From assembly GCA_034687125.1 (NCBI GenBank), contig JAQGBZ010000135.1:62001-126000 (forward strand): a stretch of DNA of 64,000 nt. The letters run 5' to 3'. The stretch is from Neelides folsomi. Its lineage: Eukaryota; Arthropoda; Collembola; Neelipleona; Neelidae. Positions 37,440 through 48,999 of this stretch are shown here, piece by piece (positions within the stretch are counted from its first letter, which is position 1; each line of letters begins with the position of its first letter). The notes beneath the pieces were generated by a model. It made no database searches and had not been told where the DNA came from. It worked only from the letters and a program-made list of their open reading frames with translations. The position numbers and the translations under genes are program-made.

Positions 37440-38920
37440 GGACCCGTAATTATTCATTGTTAGAGATGGGCGATGCGAAGGGAGAAGTGCCGAGAGTGTG
37501 GATTGTGTGCGATTTGAGTCTGTTTGTTCCTCTGGCTCGAAAGATTTAAATATGAACATAAATTCATATATGAATGTTATGTACATATTATTCTTGAGCT
37601 CGTCGGTTCTTGTCTTTGTGGCGTGACAAAGAGAGAAGACTTCTGCAGCTCATTAACTCTCTTCTCTGTAAGTGGAGGGAGATGACGAAAGAGGAATATA
37701 ACTACCATATATCCATAGAGGATATGGGAAGGGTGCCCTTGCGGCTCATTCTGCTCCTTCACTTCAAAACCCTTCCACTCCCGACCAATTAAGGCTGTCC
37801 AAGACTCCATGCTCACCATTTGCCTCACAATTCCATTCATGGACCATGGAGTTCAATAATTTCATTCTTAACTCCAATCGCATCTCCTGTTTTACTCCAA
37901 CAACTCCTACCCCAATTTGCCTCACTTGAGGTGAGTTGGGGCGACCAGCTCGGCAAGTAACTTTTAGCTCTACATTGAGGACGACTTCTATACTAGAATT
38001 ATCCCAATGATCCCTCCGTTCAACCAGGTTCGTCAACTTGGCAAGTAAATGAGCCAAAGTGTCCTGCTCCATATATTACTTGATACCCTCGTGACTCGGT
38101 GGACTCGTCATTATCTCAATCTCCTTGTTGAACACAAAGGGTAATTCTACCAAAGGTTGGGAAAAATGTAGAACAGAGAAGCAAACCTCCCTCTTATGAC
38201 TTTTAACAATATATGTAAAATACAGAGGAGAGGTGAAGTTTCGAAATTCGGATCATCATGCCTGGGTTGAAGGGTGATTTCAATGAGGCGAGTGAACAGT
38301 TCCCATGAGGGTCAGGGTGTAATTGGTATTATTATTATTGCTGCCTCATTAGATTTCCTCCCATGTGAAAGCATGAGAAAGAGTTCACTCCTCGCAAATG
38401 TGGTTCTCTGTGGACATGTGTGAAGACCATAACAGGGTATTTTTATCTCTCTTTGACGAGAGGGAGCATTAAATCCGAGGAGCCGGTCAGCAGGTTGACC
38501 ATATGCCCTTCCACACCACACGGTTCGCGTCAGCAGCCAATCGTGGCTGTCAACTTTGGGATTTCCATCCGAGGGTCGATCGGGAGGCGATGGTCTCCTC
38601 CTGCATGTGTTACTCCAATTGTGGCCAAATGGCTTCTTGCGGATATGAAACTGATGGGGAGCTCGCGTGTGGGCAGGTTCACCTCAACGAGAGTTTTCCT
38701 CTGTTGATCAGGGTCCGATCTTTGAGAAACCTTATTGGTTCCACTTCATCCCTTTCCCACTCAATCTCAATCACTTCACCAATCTCCTTTATGTCACTTC
38801 AAACTCCCGGGTGGAGTAATCCTTTATTTTCCTTCCAATGAACCACGAAGGAATAATGCATCATTCACGCATTCACTTAAACTTATATTAACCACTCGGC
38901 TCCCTATCCCGATTTCTCAT
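37440..38920. other. GC-richer island with small ORFs
   Basis: Composition is like exonic DNA for 1.5 kb. The minus strand has a 102-codon ATG ORF at 38072-37764 (starts MEQDTLAHLLAKLTNLVERR). The plus strand has overlapping ORFs at 38420-38707 and 38503-38841, the latter with a Cys-rich segment (SSCMCYSNCGQMASCGYE). Splice-like words (CTTGAG|GTGAGT near 37930 and GGCAG|GTTCACC near 38677 on plus) are present, but I could not build a gene. Confidence 0.35.
37764..38072 (-). CDS. Hypothetical ORF, 102 residues, doubtful
   Basis: ATG-started ORF inside the GC island. The N-terminus (EQDTLAHLLAKLTNLVERRD) could form an amphipathic helix. No signal peptide, no cysteine pattern, no family recognised. 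The start ATG is followed by a continuous frame to a stop at 37764. It could equally be part of a longer spliced gene or a chance ORF. Confidence 0.22.
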   Translation of the reverse strand: MEQDTLAHLLAKLTNLVERRDHWDNSSIEVVLNVELKVTCRAGRPNSPQVRQIGVGVVGVKQEMRLELRMKLLNSMVHEWNCEANGEHGVLDSLNWSGVEGF

Positions 38921-41900
38921 TTCTGACGTAAGAGACGTATGTATATGAGTTAAGGAATCAAATATTCATTCCCTGGGTCGACTCCTTTTATGCACCACCA
39001 CCATATTTTTATACTCAAAGAATAAATGCATTATTCGATTTTCCAAAGCTATAACCAATTGACTTTAAAGGTACTTCTCATGGGAAAGGTAGCATGAATA
39101 AAACACATGTACAATTTTTTCTTTACAAAAACACGCTTACTCTCAAATATGAATAATGTTCTTATTGATGTATCAAACCCATTTGTTTCATTCAAAGGGC
39201 ATATGGCTTTTATTAAAACTAAGGCAGTTCAATCACCAGAATTCCTCTGGTATAAAAAACCTTCCCTTTGAAAACAGTGACTTTACAAATCATCAAAATG
39301 CTCTCATCACACATATGGCTCTCCTTCCATTAAAATATAATAAGGATTAATATTCGGCGATCAAAATATGAGTGATACTAGTGAAAAATAAAATACTTAA
39401 AGTTAGCGTCTTTAATGGTAACATGATAACTTTAATGATAATTTTGTTATTCTCAAAAATTCATAAAAAATAATACTCAAAAATAGCGTACTTTTGTAGA
39501 ATACGTGTGTACATATTAAACACAATACAAGCCTAAGTAAGTTTGTATTATTATTATACAATCCCTTTATTATTATTATAATTGTAGTTTTTTAACAATT
39601 GATAGATTATCTCTTGTTTGTATTTGGAGACTATAAACGTATCCTAGTTAAACACGCAGTTTTTCTCTAACAACTCAAAAGAATCCACATGGATCATAAT
39701 TTCATTGTAAATAAATGCATATTTATTTAAGACGTTAATTAGTCCAGACTACAATATTAACAACTGCTACGCTCTAATTCCAATTCTCTTTAGTTCATGA
39801 GAAGGGTCAAGCCCAATGAGCTTATACAATTATAAACAAAACATACTATAGTATACATGTACTCTAATACTCTAGGAATATGTGATATATTATAATGTAT
39901 ACCTAAATACTACAATAGTATACAATTTATAACAATAATTACTATTGTTATAGTTATAATTATAATAAATATTTATTGTAAACCTATATTAAGTACCTTT
40001 AATACATATTATATATGTATTAGGTACTTAGGTTTATCTTTATCCTTACACTTATTGAATTCATGTAAATTTCCCTTCCTACCTGTACTCATTAAATAGT
40101 TAATAAAGAAGGAGTATTTGAATGAAAATATGAAATTATTTTGATTTTAAATCCAGTGGAATATCTCTGATAAATCTTTATTAAATGGGTGCTCAAATTT
40201 CTTCAAGTTGGTTCTTAGAATCGTAATGGTAGAAAATTATTTGATTTGCGTCATATATTGTAGTCGTAATAATATTGCTTAGGTATTCAAGTGCAAATTT
40301 ATCTGTAATTTCTTTCAATAAATAAATGGCACCACATATAGTCTATGTTTTAGTAGTTGAGATTTAAATACCTTTTAGTTGTAAAGGGCACGTCATTTGA
40401 TCAAATGATTTTTAGCTACTTAACACTTTATTGTATATAATTTATAATAATTTACGTCAGTAACTCTGTAAGCTAATTTTAATGAACTATGATCATGATC
40501 ACGATTGCTCATCATAAAATAAACGATGAAGAGTTGAAGAATTTCAAGGAGATTTGCTTCATATAGAGCTTCTCATAAAATTCTTTTTAGTGCATTCATA
40601 CATTTATAAAAAAGATGATGACCTGCCTTGCCTATCATTAGTACATAGAATTCATTTAACGAGCACAAAACACGTGTATTTTTCTTTATGTAATGGAATT
40701 TTTCATCTGGAATAAACGATAAGGTAGTTAAGTATTAAGAATTTAAGGTAATAATTGGTAAATGTAGTCTTTGCTCAAGCCAAGCGCCATACCATTAAAT
40801 AATTAAATTATTACGCCAACTTCATAATTCAAACCTGTAAAACCCAATCATTTGAGTTAAATAAAATTTTAATTGTATGACTGTTGATGAAGTTTTAGTC
40901 TTATTTTGTGAACAAAGCAAATCATGTAAAGATATGCTTATGAATGAAGAATATATGTACTTACCCATGTATATGTACAAATGTATGTACTTGTATGTAT
41001 GTAGGCAGTAATAACTTTGAATACTTGAGATGTTTTTGAATCAAAGTAAAAGAGGAAGACCTCAATCTATTAATCAGACCATCTTCTTAACCCTAATTCA
41101 ACTTATGGAATTTATACTTCTTGAGTTCATAAAGCAATAGAAACCCCCAATTATTTTATTACTTGTTTCAAGTTCTTGGCAAAATTATTTAATTCTCGCT
41201 GCTTCACGGTTTTGACTTCCAACTTTTGTAAACGTCCAATATGCGTTGTTTCTTTTGTTAATTCACGCAGCGCATCCTCATTTCTAATACATTACTTGAG
41301 GAAATTAAAGGTGTGTATTAAATTGTAATGTAACGTGAAAATTTTATGTACCTTCAATTGGATTCAACTTTGAGTAGTAAAATTTAATTACAGAATGTAA
41401 TATCTAGTTAACATATATATGTTATGTATATCAATATTTAATATCTTCTATAAAATTGATTTAACTATTTATCACTAAAATTTTTGACACACTTTCAAGG
41501 TTTACTTTAAATTTACTTTGTCTGTTTATGTGTAATTATGTACATATATCAAATGTATTTTAGGTATGTACTTACTTTTACATTTTCTAATCACTTCATT
41601 TTATTCACTAAAACCAAAATAATTTTAAATTGTATTTAGCTGTACTTTACTACACAAAAGTACACTTTTGCAGACACATAACAATGAGTCAATGGATGCA
41701 TGCATACGTTTATGTAGTATATGCATTGTACTTTGGTAGTGGGTAGACGCCTTGAATGACGATTCAAACTTCCTATCGTGAAAAGGATGAGCTCCATTCA
41801 AAATGTGATTTGAGGGAGATTAAAATAGTAAACAATGAAGTTCATTTGTCGCTTTATCAGGCTCATTTCATTAAGCAGGTGAGAGGAATTGTATAGTAAA

Positions 41901-42819
41901 AGAGAGTTTTTCTAACACATTTATCATTTAACTTAAAGTCAAAGACCATTCACAAAGTTTCCCAAGAGTTTCTCTGTCTCTCCATAAAGGAAACGTCGAG
42001 ATTGGAAAATAACCCAACAACTCACACTCTTAATTTACTTACGGAATAGGTGAATCCATTTAAAAACCTCATTGTGTTTACAAAATTTATCTTCTTCTTA
42101 ATCAAAGTTAAAATGAAAGAATGAGGAAGGAAACACGAATTTTTTGTATTTATTAAGAAGTGATATTAAGCTCAAACGTGTCGCTCAATTGAGTTCACAT
42201 ATTATCTAGGTAGTGGGGATCCTTTGTTCCTAAAGCCATGAGATGAGATTTTTATTAATAATGAATGAAAAATATTGGAAAGATCGGGAGGTTGGTTTTG
42301 ATCAAACGGTCTTTTTACCTCTATTAAAAAATGCAACCGCTGATCAAAGACATCCGAACGTGAACAATGAAAGTAAATGAGCCCAGAGAAAAGCGGTTAA
42401 ACAGACGAGATGGAGATATCATATAAATATATGAGCAGTGAATCTGTTTTTTAAAATCCCTCAACGCATGATGGAGTATTGAGCTTTAAAATTTATGCTC
42501 GAGGAATAATTACAAAGAAGATGAGATAATATTTCTTTGCTTCAATACTCCTCAAAGATAATAAATAAAACTTCTCGACTACATATAATATGGACTTTAC
42601 CTCCCAACCTACAAGTAGATAAATGCGTAAAGTGGTACAAGTAGGGAAATACAATTTGTTCTATCGTGAACCTTTTCATCGGTCTGATGAGATAAAAAGA
42701 GCTTCTTGTTCAATGAATTTCAGGCTACATTAATATACGTACCTATACTTGCACGGATCGAGATCATCACTTTAACGAATATTAGTGTTACACGTCGAGG
42801 ACCTATCTACTCATTTTTA
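38921..42819. other. AT-rich intergenic region
   Basis: No gene, RNA gene or transposon end recognised. Short TATA/TACATA words are common. Confidence 0.45.
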
Positions 42820-43185
42820 CATTTATTATGAATGTTGAAGAATAGGAGGAGGAACGAGTTCGCGGCGATGATAGGCATCGCTGCAGAGAATCTGATCCTC
42901 AACTGCTACCTAAAAGTGGAACATTTGCTGGTGCAGATTGAGACAGCTGGAGTCATGTCATGCAGAAAGGAGAAATTTTATTTTTCAACTGTGGTGCGTC
43001 CGCTCCGCGGTTTCTCCCGGAGGACACAGACAATGAAGCTGTTCATTATGTGGAGCGTCTCCACGCCGGCCGTCTTAACCTCCCCCACAGCTCCCCATTA
43101 CTCCCCATTGCTCCACGGATGAGGTTTTTCGGGATTCCAAAAGGGATACGAAAAAAAGACCATTTTAGATATCAGTCTTAGGACC
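42820..43185. other. Small GC-richer island with overlapping plus-strand ORFs
   Basis: Two overlapping plus frames are open (42832-43122 and 42960-43181). The second gives FFNCGASAPRFLPEDTDNEA and continues for 73 codons. No domain recognised and no clear splice pair found. It could be an exon, a conserved non-coding element or a transposon fragment. Confidence 0.3.
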
Positions 43186-45681
43186 ATACATGTGGGTAGG
43201 AAATTTAGGGGAGTCGCTACAGCTCATGTTGAGTTCACAAATTGTGGAGCCATTTTTCTCATGTTCTTCAATTCCATCTCCCTCCGAACAATAAAATAAT
43301 GACCAATTGTCACTGAAATCTCTCATGTGAGGAAAGTGAGGAGAGTTCTATTCAAATCGTTTTCTATTTCGGAACAAAAAGTTAGTTAATTTAAATCAGT
43401 CGACAAGATCACTATTGTTTTATTTATGAAAGTGGTTCCAAATAGCAGAATCTAATCAATACTAATTAACATAATCAAAATCATAAAAAAACCCTAACAT
43501 ATCAGGATATGGATATTGAATATGTAAGTATAAATACATGGACTTCACTTATTGTTAGATATAATATACGCTTCCATACATATGTAATATGCATATGGTA
43601 TTTATTTATATAGTAAATATAAACACTCGATTTATAAAGATAAAAAACAAATTAATAAGCTTAAATAGATTTGTTTGGTGCACAACTCATTAGTGTCATT
43701 AGTCATTATCTGGATCCTATTAGTAAAATAATCCATGTATGAAAACTTACCCTGACTTTCTTTGAAAGTGTTTCTATTGATTTAAAAGAAACGGTCTCAT
43801 AGCACATTGGCTAATACAAATCATTACGACCTCATTGTATTTAAAAAATAATTTAGCTGAAGTAATAGGAGGTTAAAGACCGCAAACACCAATGGTTTCA
43901 CTGATAATTTAGGTAAGGTGACGCTAATGTTTTATTGGATTATAATTAAGATTAAATGATTTGTTATAAAATGAGAACAAATGTTGAAAATCAATCATCT
44001 TTCAATTAACTAACTTTAAGAAGGAAAAAATAGAATTAAAAAAAATCAATTATAGACATTTTTACACAATTAATGGAGATTTGAATGAAGTACCAAACAA
44101 AAAATTTTCTGCTTTAATGACAAAAAACTTGTAGTAAAATCTTTTCAAGCCTTTTTTTACGTTTTATCGAGTAATTATCAGATACTTACACTTATAACTA
44201 GTCTTACTACATAACATACTCTTATTTACCTTACACATATTTATTAGAACACAAGTCAACTATCCTACATCGCTTTTATTGTACAAGATATTCGATATGA
44301 TAATATACTTACACACATATTCTAAAAACACTAATTTAAGTTGATACAAGAAAGTATTAAGTTTAAGTTTACAGAAATGTTTAATGGTCAAATTTTACAT
44401 CTTTGACGAGTTTGGCCTTTTTTCAAATCTGTTTTTCGTATAGACTTGTTAAACTCATTGAATTATCTATTAAAGTCGAGGAGCGAAGTTGGTCAGGAGG
44501 GCTTCCAAAGTTTCCTCGAGAAAAAGGAAGGAAATTGGGAAGGGAGCAGGCGAGACGCATTAAGAGTTGAATTTCATGGAAAGCAGATGCATCTTCTCCA
44601 ATTCACTCACTTCCGGTCTCCTTACTTCGTGCATTGATGCCCAAGAGAATCCAAAAATTTCCCAACCAGCTTACAATACACAATAAATATGTGTCCTTTA
44701 AAGGAAATTCTCTATATACAACTTACTTCGCATTAATATATTGTATTGTATTATTGTATGCACATAAATACGGTATGAACCTACATATGTAATGAGGCAA
44801 TAGATATATACTGTACTAGATTGTAGTACTACAGATACATATTGATATGTTAAGTCCTTGCATTTGATATATGTATATAAATACTCTGTATTTATATTAC
44901 TTAGTATTCTATCTATAGGTTCTAAACTAGAATCAATGCTAACTAATCGTAAATGTTTAAATAAGTGTAACTATTCGGAGCCATCATTCAACTGAAGACA
45001 AATTGAGAGACCTTAATCCAAATCTAAAAAGTTGAGTAAAGTAGAAATCCATATTTTCACTCATGACGAATTCTTCTAGTTCGCTTCTTTATTCATTCGT
45101 CGTTTAAAAAATATTTGAATTGAGATCTTGAGCTCTTATAGTTTTTTGAGAAACATGAGTGTATTACTTTTACTTTAAATAAATGAAGAAATTTCTACTT
45201 ATTTATGCTATATGTATGTACGTATATTTGTACATACTTCTACATATGTAGGATATGTACATGTATGTATAATATACCATATGCATCTATTGGTCCAAAT
45301 TTGTGAAAAATTGAGAGTGGAACATTTTTATGAAAAATTAGAGCTTTTGACATGTGATGACGATTCAAATCCAAAATGTTCATAGGCAATTTATCATTTC
45401 CTCAATTCGATTCGATTTCTTGGTGAAATGAACTTTTCTTGACTTTCTTTTTATTTCACCTATTTTATGGGGTATAATGTACACATATGCATTAATGCAT
45501 GTGTTCAATTCTTGAAAAATTCCAAATCTCTACGATTAATCGGCAGTTCTGCGAATTTATGCTTTCAGGTTGGTTCTTTTTAAGAGAAATTTCTGATAAA
45601 AGGTAGAAGTAGCTCAATTAACCAATAAAAAAATTTCAGTTAATATCCTTTTCTACGTATTGCTACATGCGTGTATTTTGT
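43186..45681. other. AT-rich intergenic region
   Basis: No supported gene. A 63-codon open frame at 44446-44637 (plus) is somewhat GC-richer but has no recognisable feature. Confidence 0.4.
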
Positions 45682-46101
45682 TACTCCCCAATGTCAACCG
45701 GGTTTGCGCGCTCCCTGGTTTTGACAACTTTCCTTCTTTTTCATCAAGAATTGGGTCTTTACATAGAAATATTTTATTTTTTATTTAGTTTGGATTAAAA
45801 AGAGTATCATTTGAAATTAATAAAATGTATTATATTAAATCAAATAATACTTAAATTACAAATTACTTATTACTTATTAACTTTATAAAACCAAGAAAAA
45901 TATTAATATTTAGTGCTATCTCCTTTAACTTTAATGAGCTCTTTGTAAAAACTTAATTCTAATTAAATTAACTATCTCTTGTGATGTTGCTTTTCCTTTC
46001 GTCATATGAGTTAAAAAGTTTAAAATGAATCATTGCATTAATGAGAAATGAACGAGCAAGGTGATAAAAGGAAGCGCGCAAACCGGTGACGTTGAGGAGT
46101 A
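45682..46101 (-). mobile_element. Tc1-type deletion derivative (about 420 bp)
   Basis: Imperfect inverted ends: CTCCCCAATGTCAACCGG then GTTTGCGCGCT on the left, CTCCTCAACGTCACCGG then TTTGCGCGCTTCC (reverse complement) on the right. TA at each border (45682-45683, 46100-46101) fits Tc1/mariner target duplication. On the minus strand at about 45955-45908 a frame reads YKELIKVKGDSTKY and stop, very like the GGSTKY C-terminus of Tc1 transposases. The remaining interior is AT-rich and decayed. The arms are more diverged than in the 24.4 kb element, so this is probably an older copy. Confidence 0.7.
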
Positions 46102-48979
46102 TACTAAATCCCATAAAGTTATTATTAAAATAATTCATTCAAATACAGAATACTATCGAATTTATTAATATTTAATACTAATTAAGAAGTTAAGTTGTAG
46201 TTACATTATACATTATTAAAACATTGTATGATCAATTAGAATATTCTAGTTTTGACAAAAGGATATTTTAACTAAAATTTTGCCTTGTTTCTGCCACACC
46301 CTTTATAATTGAATTCAGCCCCAACTAAATAAATTAGAGTTACGAGTACTTTCTTTACCAATAAGTTTTGCCACCATTAAATCAAATACCTTATATAACA
46401 TAAACATATCAAGTGAGTATATTAAAATCAGTTGATCTGGAAAGAAACGGAGAAATCAAAACATTTCAAAGACGCAATAACAATATGGAAAGCGTCTCAC
46501 CTATAAAATGTACTGTACTCATATACTATATTTAATCTTGAAAATGAAAAATACATAAGAGTGGCTAAATGTAAGGACATGTATTACTTATTTAATATAT
46601 TTATTATAACTTCTAACGTTGGCCAAATGAAAAAATGAAGATAAACGTTGAATTTAAATTCTACAAATTCCTTCTTCAATCCTGCATACCCCAGAATTTC
46701 GTGATGCTCGTAAAAATAAAGATTCGTGCGAGACAGAGTGGTCCATCAACATTGCATATAAGGAAAGGAAACACACAAGGAAAATTTGAAGGTTGAGAAA
46801 AGAATTAAATATCATCTTTGAGAAAAACATACACACCATATAGCTACAAATATGTATTATATACCAGAGTGCATGTGAATACCATATGTACCCTAAGTTA
46901 ATGTAAGTACCATATACCTGTATATTAATTATTTTATTTGCACCCTCTATGAATTTTTACATGCTTATACACTTTCGTTGTAGTTACCTGGTATCTGTAA
47001 TATAAATAAGTATGTATTTTAATCCTGATATTGCTATACTACATATACTAGGTATACAATATAGGCACACCTAATATTTTTATAGATTTACTGCTAAGCA
47101 CTGCACTATTAACCTTAATGGCACATGAATAAATAGTTTCAACTTCATTTCCGTTCTTCTTTCCTTATTTTCTCATCATTGAAATGTCTGATAATTCCAT
47201 TGGAATGAAACACATTAGTTTAACGTGTCTATAAGCATTTTTGACGAACAATAAATGGCAAGTAACTTACAATTTACAATGCTCATTTCACTCTTCACAT
47301 CCTCAGAGGAGCTAATTGTAAATAAATATTTAAGGTACAATCGAATCCTAATGTTCATTATAAGTGTAAGCTTATAAAATTAATTGTAGTGTACGAATTC
47401 CTAAGGCCAACTTTATTGACAGTCAAAAGAATGTGTCTTATTTCTTAAAGGGAATAAAACAAAAGACTCCGAGGAATTCATTACTTTTCACTATGCAATC
47501 ATAATGAACAACAAAGAACTCCTCACTAGGTTAAGTAATTGGATCACACTATCATTTGGTTCATCATATCCACATTTTCTCACAATTGAGTTTACAAGGT
47601 GAAATGGTGATGGTTTATGTGAATTCATACTTTTAAACATCTTCATTAAAAAGAAGAAATAACAACATGAGCTTTAAATCAAACGCATTGCTATTGGTCG
47701 TACACCTAATTAAGTACACACATTTACGAATGTGCATAATACGTACAATGATATGCAGGTAGGCATTATAATAACATATTGTAAAGCAATATTCCAATGA
47801 TTGTATTTTTAGTGAGTACCTTTCTCACCCTTTTGTCAAACTGATGACAAATGTTAATCGGATTTGCAATGGAACATCAGGATTTCAAGTGATAAGAATT
47901 CTTATCTTATTTAAACTATCTAAGATTGGTGACTTCTCTTGCTCTTAACAATGTTTAAATTTTAAATCTATCGTATGTATTATTAGTGTGAATTCAAAAG
48001 TATTTTACAAATATTTAAGACCATAATCAACTCTATTTTTAGTTCCATACATTTAGATATCCATACTGAATTATATTTAAACAAATAATGGGGTGTCATC
48101 AGTGACTAATAGAAAAAATTTTGTAAATTTTTTAATATTAAATAATTTTAAGTATGATATACTAATATATTACTATCGACTTAAATCGAATTTTATAATA
48201 AAATAATACATCATTTGTGAAGACAAATATTTGTAGAATAACTTCAATAATTTATATGTATTATGAATCTATTTAACTTATCAAATAACATTCAAAAACT
48301 AAGTATTGAATATGAAACTATGTAACTCGATCAGAGAATGGGGCATATCGAAATTTAAATATTCTAGAATGAATCAAGGTTGAGACTTGAGACGAAGGTA
48401 TGAATTATATTCTTTTCGACCTTTTATTTTGGTTTATAAAAGGGGAGAAATTCAATTTTCCACATTGATCAAACAGGAGATTGAGAAGAATATAAAAGCG
48501 AAGGTAAATTATAACATGTTAAATGCTAATATAATTTACTCGTTCTCGAGAGAGAGGGAGAGTATAAAGAGAAATTCTATAAAAAATTATTGCTATGGCT
48601 TATGAATGAGGTTCAATAATATGTAGAGTATATTATACATACCACTATGTAGGTGAATATGTATTTGCATTTACTCTATTAGTATATTACTAGTGTATAG
48701 ATTTAACTTTTAAGACATCAGACATTAGGAAATAAAATGCTTTCACTATTTAATATTCTTGTTTCTACATATTATGGCTATTGGTATTCCTATTCACTTT
48801 TAGATCATCATTCTAATAATTGATTTATTTCATATTTTTCCACGTGATTGTATTTTTATATATTTCCCATCACATGAATCATTGATCTTGATCATACGAA
48901 CTGATGAGTTTGGTTTTCATGAATACTAGTACAGATACTTTACGGTATTGCAACTAACGTGAGTCTTTTTTCTTTCCAG
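46102..48979. other. AT-rich region upstream of the GPCR
   Basis: The coding start of the receptor is preceded by a splice acceptor at 48978-48979, so an untranslated exon and promoter probably lie here. I could not locate them. No other gene seen. Confidence 0.4.
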
Positions 48980-48994
48980 ATGCTGTAAATGTGA
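48980..48994 (+). promoter_or_regulatory. Two minimal upstream ORFs in the GPCR leader
   Basis: Immediately after the acceptor, the leader reads ATGCTGTAA (Met-Leu-stop, 48980-48988) and then ATGTGA (Met-stop, 48989-48994), just 5 bases before the main ATG at 49000. Start-stop elements of this kind can stall ribosomes and lower downstream initiation. Alternatively, this exon is coding from an upstream exon, since the main frame stays open back to 48982. Confidence 0.45.
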
Positions 48995-48999
48995 GGAAA

